From contig NZ_JALBWV010000002.1 in NCBI RefSeq assembly GCF_022678645.1, positions 124,001 to 188,000 of the forward strand: a stretch of DNA of 64,000 nucleotides, in the 5' to 3' direction. Source of the DNA: Saccharopolyspora soli (GTDB lineage: Bacteria > Actinomycetota > Actinomycetes > Mycobacteriales > Pseudonocardiaceae). Positions 7,728 to 14,991 of the stretch are shown here, piece by piece (position 1 is the first letter of the stretch; every line of letters starts with the position of its first letter). The notes beneath the pieces are model-generated. The model was not told the DNA's origin, did no database searches, and was given only the letters and a program-made list of their open reading frames with translations. The position numbers were made by a program, and so were the translations under genes.

Positions 7728-8902
7728 CACGCCACCCCGTCCCGGATCAGGTCGTCCACATCGGACTCCGAGAGACCGAGTTCGGTGAGGATCTTGCGGG
7801 TGTGCTCGCCCACGTCCGGGATCGGCTCCATCCGCGGCTGCGGGTTGACCGGCCCCGGCGGGGCCAGCGCGGGTACCGGACCGTTCGGTGTCTGCATCTC
7901 GTGCCACCGGCCACGCGCCCCGAGCTGCGGGTGTTCCCACACGTCAGCAAGGGTGTTGACGTGCGCGCAGGCGACCGGGACGGCGGTCAGCAGCGTGGTC
8001 GCCGCCTCGCCGGTCAGGGTCGCGAAGCGGTCGGCGATGATCCGCCCCAGTTCCCCGCGGTTGGCGTTGCGGTTGGCGTTCCCGGCGAAGTCGGGGTGGT
8101 CGGCGAGTTCGGGTTGACCTAGGAACCGATCGCAGAAAGCGCGCCATTCCCGCTCGTTCTGGACGGCCAGCATGATGACCTTGCCGTCGCCCGCGGTGAA
8201 CGGTCCGTACGGGTAGATGGTCGCGTGCGCCGCACCGGCTCGGGGCGGTGGCTCGGCGCCGCGATAGGAGTAGTAGAGCGGGAAGCCCATCCACTCGACG
8301 GTGGCCTCCAGCATCGAGACGTCGATGTGCGCGCCCTTGCCGGTGTTCGCGCGTTCCAGCAGCGCCGCCAGGATCGAGCTGTAGGCGTACATCCCGGCGG
8401 CGATGTCGGAGACCGAGATGCCGACCTTGGCCATCTCGTCCCCGGACCCGGTGACCGACAGCAGGCCCGCCTCGCTCTGCACCATCAGGTCGTACGCCTT
8501 CATCGACTCGTACGGGCCGCCCTGGCCGTAGCCGGAGATGTCGCACACCACCAACCCGCGATTGTCGGCCTGCAACTCCTCGGCACCGAGCCCCATGCGG
8601 GCCGCCGCGCCAGGCGCGAGGTTCTGGATGAACACGTCCGCCGTGCCGAGCAGTCGGCGCAGGGCTGCCATGCCGCGCGGGTCCTTGACGTCGAGGGTGA
8701 GCGATTCCTTGTTGCGATTCACCCAGACGAAGTGCGAGCTCAGTCCTTCGACCCGGGTGTCGTAGTGGCGCGCGAAATCACCGACGCCCGGCCGCTCGAC
8801 CTTGATCACCCTTGCGCCGAGGTCGGCGAGGTGGCGACTGGCGTAAGGCGCTGCGATGGCCTGTTCGAGCGCCACGACGGTCACGCCGCGAAGCGGTTGC
8901 AC
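7727..8902 (-). CDS. CaiB/BaiF-family CoA-transferase
   Basis: 391 aa from GTG 8902, behind AAGGAG at six bases. Family III CoA-transferase features are clear: the N-terminal LRGVTVVALEQAIAAPYASR, LGARVIKVERPG near 29-40, VNRNKESLTLDVKDPRG near 62-78, and a YDLMVQSEAGL segment near 143-153 that holds the Asp nucleophile. The enzyme moves CoA between carboxylic acids. It overlaps the CitE-like lyase by one base and probably activates the same hydroxyacid the lyase cleaves, giving a succinyl-CoA:malate- or citramalate-type route (inference). A mosaic repeat lies between this gene and the transporter upstream. Confidence 0.9.
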   Translation of the reverse strand: MQPLRGVTVVALEQAIAAPYASRHLADLGARVIKVERPGVGDFARHYDTRVEGLSSHFVWVNRNKESLTLDVKDPRGMAALRRLLGTADVFIQNLAPGAAARMGLGAEELQADNRGLVVCDISGYGQGGPYESMKAYDLMVQSEAGLLSVTGSGDEMAKVGISVSDIAAGMYAYSSILAALLERANTGKGAHIDVSMLEATVEWMGFPLYYSYRGAEPPPRAGAAHATIYPYGPFTAGDGKVIMLAVQNEREWRAFCDRFLGQPELADHPDFAGNANRNANRGELGRIIADRFATLTGEAATTLLTAVPVACAHVNTLADVWEHPQLGARGRWHEMQTPNGPVPALAPPGPVNPQPRMEPIPDVGEHTRKILTELGLSESDVDDLIRDGVA

Positions 8903-8937
8903 GTGTTTCTCCTTACCGGGTTGGAGAGTGCGCGATT

Positions 8938-9060
8938 GGTTTGCGTTGCGGTGCAGGTGGCGGAACCTCAGAGGCTTTCTCGCTGTGGGATCCCTGACAT
9001 CATGAATGCCATTCACCACAGTTGCGCAGTTGGTGGAAAGCGGCTGACGCCGCTTGCCTG
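8938..9060 (-). repeat. Mosaic 3'-end repeat, copy B
   Basis: This intergenic stretch shares blocks with the reverse complement of 36485-36692: GGTGGCGGAACCTCAGA, then a GGGATCCC-GACATCATG block, then an AGCGGCT-ACGCCG block. Its last block also matches 17095-17135. It sits just past the stop of the transporter gene and upstream of the CoA-transferase start. It has no coding potential that I can support. Confidence 0.65.
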
Positions 9061-9088
9061 ACGGACCACCCACGTCACATCCAATCCC

Positions 9089-10387
9089 TCAGTACAGGTT
9101 CGCGAAGGTGATGAGAGCGAGGGTCACCGTGACCGCACCGCCGATGCGTGTCGCGATCTGGGCGAACGGCATCAAGGCCATCCGCCGGGTGGCGCTGAGG
9201 ATCGCCACGTCACCGGTGCCGCCCAGGCCGGTGTGGGTGCCCACCACGATCGCGGTGTCGACCGGGAACATGCCGATCCAGCGGCCGACCAGGAACGCGG
9301 TGGCCATCATGCTGACCACGGTGGCGATGATGGTGATCACGGTGCCGAGGGTGAAGGCTTCGAGCAGTTGATTCCACGGCGTGGACGACACCCCGATGGC
9401 GAACAGCAGCGGGTAGGTCACGGCCGTGGACATGAAGTCGTAGACCAGGCCCGAGTGGTGCTCCAGGCTGCGCGGCAGCCACCGGGTCAGCTTCAGCGCG
9501 ATGGCGGCCACCAGCATCACGATCGGCGCGGGCCAGCCGAACAGCGCGTTGGTGGCCTCGCCCAGCAGATACAGGGCGATGGCCATGAACCCGGCGGCGG
9601 CCAACTGCCGGATGTCGAATCCGCTGCGTTCGCGGTCGGTGAGGTCGAGTTCGTCCTCGCCATCCGGCTGGATCTTGCCGAATCCGGTGGTGCGCGGGAA
9701 CCGCTGGCCGATCATGCCCAGCACGCTGGAGAACACGATCGCGCAGACGTTGGCGAGCAGCACCACCGGAAGCACCTGGGCCAGCAGCGTTTCCGCCGGG
9801 CCCGCCCCGGACTGGGAGTAGCCGAGGGTCAACGGGATGGCGCCTTCGCCGAGGCCGCCGCCCATCACTGGCACGACGATGAAGAACACCGTCCGTCGCA
9901 GGTCGCCGGTGATCGCCCAGCCGACCAGCGAGCCGACGACCAGCGCGGCGAGGGAGCCAGCCACCAGCGGCACGAAGATCTTGAGGAAACCCCTGATCAG
10001 CACGGTGCGGTTCATGCTCAGGATGGAGCCGACGATGATCCCGGCGATGAACACGTAGAGGAAGTTGGTGGACTTGTAGAACGTCGAGATGTTCTTCGCC
10101 AGGTCCGCGGGAATCCACTGCGCGGCGACCAGGAACGCGGGCAGGAAGGTCACCAGGATGACCGGCCCGCCGATCGAGCGGAACCCCGGAATGCGTCGGC
10201 CGACCTCGTAGCAGGTGTAGCTGCACACGCCCAGCAGCGCGGCCATCGTCGGGATGTCGGCCGCCAGGTCGTCCTGCCAGGCGAGCACCGCGAGCACGAC
10301 GACCAGGAGTGCGTAGAACGGCAGCGGGATGACACCGATCCGCAGGGACCAGATCGAGCGGGACTCGGTGCTCGGGGCCGATGCCAT
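9089..10387 (-). CDS. 2-hydroxycarboxylate transporter (2HCT family, CitS/MleP-like)
   Basis: 432 aa with about eleven hydrophobic helices. The ATG at 10387 follows GAGGAGG with seven-base spacing. Both reentrant-loop signatures of the 2HCT family are visible: MGGGLGEGAIPL near residue 175, and GTHTGLGGTGDVAIL near 388-402, whose GGTGDVA is near-invariant in citrate/malate carriers. These carriers take up citrate, malate, lactate or citramalate with Na+ or H+. The gene begins a minus-strand block continuing to the CoA-transferase, lyase and LysR regulator, so it probably imports the hydroxyacid they consume. The first loop reads GGGLGEG rather than the more usual GGGVGAG, a small variation. 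Confidence 0.9.
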   Translation of the reverse strand: MASAPSTESRSIWSLRIGVIPLPFYALLVVVLAVLAWQDDLAADIPTMAALLGVCSYTCYEVGRRIPGFRSIGGPVILVTFLPAFLVAAQWIPADLAKNISTFYKSTNFLYVFIAGIIVGSILSMNRTVLIRGFLKIFVPLVAGSLAALVVGSLVGWAITGDLRRTVFFIVVPVMGGGLGEGAIPLTLGYSQSGAGPAETLLAQVLPVVLLANVCAIVFSSVLGMIGQRFPRTTGFGKIQPDGEDELDLTDRERSGFDIRQLAAAGFMAIALYLLGEATNALFGWPAPIVMLVAAIALKLTRWLPRSLEHHSGLVYDFMSTAVTYPLLFAIGVSSTPWNQLLEAFTLGTVITIIATVVSMMATAFLVGRWIGMFPVDTAIVVGTHTGLGGTGDVAILSATRRMALMPFAQIATRIGGAVTVTLALITFANLY

Positions 10388-10504
10388 CTCACTACCTCCT
10401 CGTAGGGATAGCTGGCATCAAACCCCCGCATTCCACCGCGGAGTAGACGTCGATTCGCGATGCGGGTATAAGCCCGGCTTATGGCAGCCGGATACTGCTT
10501 CACA

Positions 10505-11527
10505 TCACGCGGGCACGACGTATGGGAAGTTGTTGTCCCTCAGCTGCTCGGACACCGACGGCTTCAGCCCGGAGGGCACAGCCGTGCCTGCGACGAGGGA
10601 CAGCATTGCTTCGGGTGCGTTGTCGGCCAGCGGCCGACCGTTGAAGGTGGCGAAGCCGTACGTCGCGGGCGTCCCGATCACGAAGGGCAAAACGTCGGGG
10701 AAGAGCTTCCGCGCGACGTTCTGGCCATAACCCTGCGGGTCGTCCGAGGTCCGGTTGGCCGCTACGACCCCGGCGACGCGGTCTGCGATGTCCTTGCCGA
10801 CAGCCTCGAAGTCTTCCGAGGGGTGCCTGGTGTTGGCCGGATTGGAGAAGTCCGTGTCGTCTGGCCAGAAGATCGGCCACATCATCGGGTGCCCGGCACG
10901 GTTGATCTGCCGCCAGCCGCCCGCGTCCGTGGCGAGTTTCGTCGCGCACCAGACGCCGACGCGGCGGCCGGATCGCAGCTGTGGATGCTGCTGGGACACC
11001 TCCAGCACGATTGATTCCACGGTCGTGCCAGCAAAACTGTTCTGCGCGTTCGCCGGGTGCCATGCCGACAGGTCCACTGCGCTCCCGTTCTTGACCGGTG
11101 CGTTGATCATGCCGAGGAGCGACAGGTCGATGTAGAACGGATCGGCGATGCGTCCTGCCCATACCCGGATGCCGTCCGCGCTGGCGGGCTCGCCCGTACG
11201 CCCTTCCAGCACGAGTTCGCCGGTTGCGGAGTCCTCGCGGGCCTCGTCGCCGGTGAGGGTGTGCACCTGGAGGACCTGTCTTCCGTCTGAGCCCGGTTCG
11301 CCGAAGGACACCCGGCATGTCAGGTCTTCGAAATCGGCCCCGTCGAAGTGCACCTTGAACTCGTAGCGTGCCTCCGGGTGGAAGCCCGGTCGTACCTCGG
11401 CCCCGGTGATGGTCGAGTTGACGTCCATGACGAACGCCGTGCTGCGGTTGGCCCGGAAGACGAACAGGTCGTCGATGTACAGCTGGCCGTTCTGACGTGC
11501 GAGAGGCGTATCGAGGTGGTGGGACAC
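10505..11527 (-). CDS. DUF4331 domain-containing protein
   Basis: 340 aa from GTG 11527, behind an AAAGGACAG site. The sequence starts SHHLDTPLARQNGQLYIDDL and goes on with FVFRANRSTAFVMDVN, the usual opening of DUF4331 proteins, whose members have a beta-rich fold and unknown role. No signal peptide or lipobox is visible, so the product is probably cytoplasmic, although many relatives are exported. The only sizeable conserved blocks besides the N-terminus are YGQNVARKLFPDVLPFVIG and FNGRPLADNAPEAMLSLV near the C-terminus. It is monocistronic, 117 bp downstream of the oppositely positioned transporter start. No function can be inferred from its neighbours. Confidence 0.85.
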   Translation of the reverse strand: MSHHLDTPLARQNGQLYIDDLFVFRANRSTAFVMDVNSTITGAEVRPGFHPEARYEFKVHFDGADFEDLTCRVSFGEPGSDGRQVLQVHTLTGDEAREDSATGELVLEGRTGEPASADGIRVWAGRIADPFYIDLSLLGMINAPVKNGSAVDLSAWHPANAQNSFAGTTVESIVLEVSQQHPQLRSGRRVGVWCATKLATDAGGWRQINRAGHPMMWPIFWPDDTDFSNPANTRHPSEDFEAVGKDIADRVAGVVAANRTSDDPQGYGQNVARKLFPDVLPFVIGTPATYGFATFNGRPLADNAPEAMLSLVAGTAVPSGLKPSVSEQLRDNNFPYVVPA

Positions 11528-12007
11528 GAGACTGTCCTTTCGACGATGCGGGCTGCTCAGGTTGCCTGCACTGGCGGTGACCTCGACCCGTATCCGGTCG
11601 CAGCGCGAATCCCGCGAACCAGCGCAACGCTCGGCATGGCGATGCTGGAACACGCCGGGCTTCCGGCACAGAGGAGATGGTCCTCCCCTCGTTGTCCGAA
11701 AGGACAAGGAAGTCCGCACCTGGTCTCCGGGCGCGGGGCGTTGGTTCATACGGCCGCCGGACGCCAGATAGCCGTGGACGTGAACCGACCACACTGGACG
11801 CTAACGAGCGAGAACCGACGTCCGATGATCCCAACGAGCGCGCGATCTGGGGACTCGCTGATGTCGACACCGCCACGTGGTGGGGGCTGATCAACTACCT
11901 GCTGCGACGTCGATGTCGGGACGGCCGAAGAGGTTGAAGCACATCACGCCGTCATCAATCGGCGTCCATGGATCGTGTGCGGGCTCCAAACCGAACTGAA
12001 CCGATTC
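11528..12007. other. Intergenic region, no supported gene
   Basis: The 480 bp between the DUF4331 start and the next membrane-protein gene show only short overlapping frames without ribosome sites or recognisable families. The left end must hold the DUF4331 promoter. I see no hairpin or direct repeat worth naming. Confidence 0.5.
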
Positions 12008-12769
12008 ATGGGATGGTGCGCGATCACCGGATCATCAATTGCTGCGATCACACTTGGCGCGCTGCTCCTCGTTGCCGTGTTGATCTGGCAGAACCGCCGA
12101 ATCCGCCTCCTCCGGACCAGACGGCAAGGCGCACAAGCCGAACAGGAGAACCGCGGCGCACACCTCGAAGCCCGTGACGCTGTGGCCGAGATCGTCCGAG
12201 AAGCCAACGCGCATCCTGCCCGGCCTGGTCCGCGACCGTCCCACCGACGGCACTTGCGGGTCATCAAAGGTGGACTTGTCGTCGCAGTGTTAGCCGCGTT
12301 GGCCGAGTTCGCCAGCACGTACCGCGAGCGGCTTGCCTTCTCCCTCGCCGCAGCGAGCGCGGCAACCTTGATCGTCACCGGGCTCTACGTCGTCGGCGCG
12401 ACCGATGAACGCGAGGTGACCGATCCGCGTCCGCCGCGGCCCCTTCCTGCGGACCCGAGCACGTCCTCAGTTCCGCCGAGCGTCCTAGCGATGCCGCCGC
12501 TCGCGCCCAACGAGATCCTCGTGATCGTGCCGCCAGCGCCAGCGGATACATCGCGATCTCCCCACACCGCAGGGCAGTTGACGCCCGACATCGTCACGCA
12601 GACGATCACCGCGGCAGCGACCGAGACAAGCCAGGCGGACGCGGAAACCACGACCGCACCGGCACCACCGAGCAACGATTGCGCCAACAATCCGGTCGAG
12701 CCGGTCTGCGTGATCGTGCAAGACGTCGGACGCCTTGGCCGCGGTGTTCTCGAACTACTAGGGCCGTAG
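12008..12769 (+). CDS. Membrane protein of unknown function, extracytoplasmic Thr/Pro-rich tail
   Basis: 253 aa from ATG 12008; a GTG at 11975 would add eleven residues, and neither has a clear ribosome site. A first helix (about 4-26) is followed by a highly charged cytoplasmic segment (RRQGAQAEQENRGAHLEARD). Two further hydrophobic stretches near 87-103 and 108-130 follow, then a Pro/Thr/Ala-rich region, and near the C-terminus a pair of cysteines within about ten residues. It lies beside the tRNA-Arg fragment, so it may belong to an integrated element (inference). I do not recognise the family. Confidence 0.55.
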   Translation: MGWCAITGSSIAAITLGALLLVAVLIWQNRRIRLLRTRRQGAQAEQENRGAHLEARDAVAEIVREANAHPARPGPRPSHRRHLRVIKGGLVVAVLAALAEFASTYRERLAFSLAAASAATLIVTGLYVVGATDEREVTDPRPPRPLPADPSTSSVPPSVLAMPPLAPNEILVIVPPAPADTSRSPHTAGQLTPDIVTQTITAAATETSQADAETTTAPAPPSNDCANNPVEPVCVIVQDVGRLGRGVLELLGP

Positions 12770-12851
12770 CTCGGGTAGGTCATTGCACGGGCGCGGTGCT
12801 CGGCGTGCGACGGCAGGCGGTGCGCACGAGAACATGTATCGATCATTTGGT

Positions 12852-12896
12852 GCGCCCCCAGCAGGACTCGAACCTGCGACCTTAAGGATTGGAAGT
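12852..12896 (-). repeat. Duplicated 3' half of tRNA-Arg (att-site-like)
   Basis: These 45 bases repeat the 3' portion of the intact tRNA-Arg at 13949-14022: part of the anticodon arm, the T-arm and the acceptor strand. There is one extra base in the variable region and a change near the anticodon. The 5' half is missing. A partial tRNA 3' end lying downstream of the intact copy in the same orientation is what site-specific integration leaves behind. Confidence 0.8.
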
Positions 12897-13067
12897 GCTT
12901 ACGGCTTCACCGCTGTGCTGACCTGCATAAACGCAGGTGGGTGAGCACCGGAATCGGTCGAATCCTTTGTTCCCTGCATTACCGGCGGAACTTCACTCGT
13001 TCGGCCTAGGAGGGCGCCGCATGCCTGCGTTGGACTGGCCAGGCTGATCGAACCAGCGCTCGTGAAA

Positions 13068-13113
13068 AGCAGCGCGCCCCGTCCCCGATCTTCGGGCACG
13101 GGGGCGCGCTGCT
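13068..13113 (-). terminator. Hairpin terminator after the RibD-C/DHFR-like gene
   Basis: A perfect 13-bp stem (AGCAGCGCGCCCC at 13068-13080 with its complement at 13101-13113) encloses a smaller CCCGA/TCGGG hairpin. It begins about 20 bp past the stop of the minus-strand gene. There is no clear U-tract, which is common in actinobacteria. Confidence 0.7.
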
Positions 13114-13134
13114 CGGCGGTCAGTCGCCGTGGAC

Positions 13135-13737
13135 CTACTTTTTGACCCGGTAGCGCAGGTGCGTGACGCCGGTGCCCTCGACCATCACGACGGGCCCCTC
13201 GAACTCCACCGGCGTGGCGTCGAGATCGCCGAACAGCGTCTTCCCGCCGCCCAGCACGACCGGCACCAGCTCGACACCGACCTCGTCGAGCAGACCGGCC
13301 TCCAGGCACTGCCGGGCCATCTGCCCGCCGTTGACAACGACGTTCTTTTCCCCGGCCAGCTCCTTCGCCTTTGCCACTGCCGCCTCGATGCCGTCGGTGA
13401 CGAAGACGAAGTTCTCGTCGTCCGCAGGACGGTCGTCGGGGCGCCGGTGGGTGAGCACGACCGTGGTCACGTTCATCGGGTGGCGTCCGCCCCAGGCCTT
13501 CGTCATGTCGTAGAGGTACCGGCCGACGACCAGCGCGCCGGTGTTCTGCCACTCCGGCTTGATCAGCTCCGCGCTCGCCGCGGAGATGCGGAAGGCAGGT
13601 ACGTCGGGGCTGGCCGACGGGATCTCGACGTCGCCGTTGCCGTACCACTGGAACAGCAGATCGAAGCCGCTTTCTTCGGGTCCGGCGATGTAGCCGTCGA
13701 GCGACATCGTCGTGCTGCCGGTGGTGACCTTGCCCAT
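13135..13737 (-). CDS. RibD C-terminal / dihydrofolate reductase-like family protein
   Basis: 200 aa, ATG at 13737 behind GAAGGAG at eight bases. The fold signatures of the DHFR-like reductase family are present: TGSTTMSLDGYIAGP at the N-terminus, a GRYLYDMTKAWGG segment near 73-85, TTVVLTHRR near 92-100, VNGGQMARQCLEAGLLDEV near 138-156 (the NADP-binding GG turn), and VVLGGGKTLFGDL near 163-175. Such proteins reduce pteridine- or pyrimidine-like substrates with NADPH, but most single-domain paralogs have no assigned substrate. It lies between the intact tRNA-Arg and its duplicated 3' half, so it may have arrived with an integrative element (inference). Confidence 0.85.
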   Translation of the reverse strand: MGKVTTGSTTMSLDGYIAGPEESGFDLLFQWYGNGDVEIPSASPDVPAFRISAASAELIKPEWQNTGALVVGRYLYDMTKAWGGRHPMNVTTVVLTHRRPDDRPADDENFVFVTDGIEAAVAKAKELAGEKNVVVNGGQMARQCLEAGLLDEVGVELVPVVLGGGKTLFGDLDATPVEFEGPVVMVEGTGVTHLRYRVKK

Positions 13738-13948
13738 CTCGTCGTCTCCTTCGTTGTCGACTGTGTCGTCAACGCATCGAACGGCGGGCCCTCATTTCGA
13801 CATCCGGCTTCAGGATTTTTGGGCAAGCAGGGACGAGCACCGTCGCAACGGCTCGCGGATGCAGCTGGATGGCTGAAGCCAAAGGTGGGGACAAAGCGGG
13901 GGCTGATCTTTAACCGGCCAACCCCCACTGTTGTGACCAGACATGTGG

Positions 13949-14022
13949 CGCCCCCAGCAGGACTCGAACCTGCGACCTAAGGATTAGAAGTCCTTTGCTC
14001 TATCCAGCTGAGCTATGGGGGC
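13949..14022 (-). tRNA. tRNA-Arg (TCT)
   Basis: A full cloverleaf is read on the minus strand. The acceptor GCCCCCA pairs with TGGGGGC, and the D-arm is AGCTCAGCTGGATAGAGC. The anticodon stem AAGGA/TCCTT holds a CTTCTAA loop, so the anticodon is TCT. The T-arm is normal, GCAGG-TTCGAGT-CCTGC. The discriminator is G, and CCA is encoded at 13946-13948. A second copy of its 3' half lies at 12852-12896. Confidence 0.97.
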
Positions 14023-14154
14023 CGTTCGGTCGACAGCTTGCCTGAGCTGCAGCAAGCAGGGTAGCGGTAGGCGCACCTGGGTGTGGGACTGACGCTGCAC
14101 CGTTGCCGAGCCGGTACCGAACGGCAAGCTGATCGACAACCGGGCTGGTTCCGC

Positions 14155-14748
14155 TCAGGCTGGCGGCAGCTTGTGCAGAGCTGTGGTGGTGAGCTGGAAC
14201 AGCTGGTCAGAGGTGTCGGCCGCGGACGCGCCCTGCATCGACAGCATGGTCAGCAGCGAGCGGTCCGAACGGATCGCGGTCGCCGCGGTGCAGGTCTGGT
14301 GGGTGTCGACGAGCTCGCAGTACAGCCAGGTCGAATGCCCCTCGACGTCCACGGGCACGCCGCGCGGTTGACGGCTGGCCGCGATCTCGTACGACTCGTA
14401 GAACCCAGCCGCCGCGGTGTTCTCCGGGCCGCTGGCCAAGAGGTGGGCGCAGGCACCAGTGATCGGATTGTCCGGATGCGGCGGTCCCACCGGCCCGCCG
14501 ACCACCGCGAGATCCGCCGGTGTCAACAGGCCGCACGGGTCGAAGCCATCTGGGTTCCGCGGCACCGCGATGCGTGCTGGCGCAGTGGCGGTCGAGCGCG
14601 GTTGCGCCGGATTCTCGTGGAATCCCGCTGCCGGGATCGGCTCGCCTGGCACTCGTGCGGCGCAACCGGTCACCGCGCACAACAGCAACATCGGCAGCAC
14701 GAGTACACAGCGACGGACAGCGATCACGGCGTAACCGTAGCGGGCCAC
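14155..14748 (-). CDS. DUF3558 family lipoprotein
   Basis: 197 aa. A signal peptide with basic start and hydrophobic core (CVLVLPMLLLCAVTGCAA) ends in the lipobox VTGC at about residues 26-29, so it should be a membrane-anchored exported lipoprotein. DUF3558 features follow: the DPCGLLTPADLAVVGGPVG motif at about 69-87, a GACAHLL segment near 98, and a YCELVDTH-TC segment near 143-151, giving paired cysteines. DUF3558 proteins are actinobacterial surface lipoproteins of unknown role. The GTG start at 14748 is one of several possible; a GTG seven codons in would also leave a good signal peptide. It diverges from the CopD-CtaG gene. Confidence 0.85.
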   Translation of the reverse strand: MARYGYAVIAVRRCVLVLPMLLLCAVTGCAARVPGEPIPAAGFHENPAQPRSTATAPARIAVPRNPDGFDPCGLLTPADLAVVGGPVGPPHPDNPITGACAHLLASGPENTAAAGFYESYEIAASRQPRGVPVDVEGHSTWLYCELVDTHQTCTAATAIRSDRSLLTMLSMQGASAADTSDQLFQLTTTALHKLPPA

Positions 14749-14991
14749 GCGAGCGGCAGACCATGCTCTCGCCCGTCAGCCGGTGTGTCGCCATTGCGAT
14801 CGGCCCAGCGGGTTTGCGCAATGCGGCAGAGGGCGTTGATCGGCGCCGACCCGCCGTGGCGGGCTGTCGATCTTCGTTCGCCGCCCTGAACGTGCGGTGC
14901 ACCGCCTTCCTGGAGCACGTCGTGGACGCCGAAGAGGCGCTGACGTTGCCAGGCGAGGCAGGCGTGCGATCCGGGCGGTTACGCTCGGTGC

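Larger units (their letters stand above)
12770..13134. other. Intergenic region with tRNA fragment and terminator
   Basis: It contains the duplicated 3' half of tRNA-Arg (12852-12896) and the terminator hairpin (13068-13113), both listed separately. No gene is apparent in the remainder. Confidence 0.6.
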
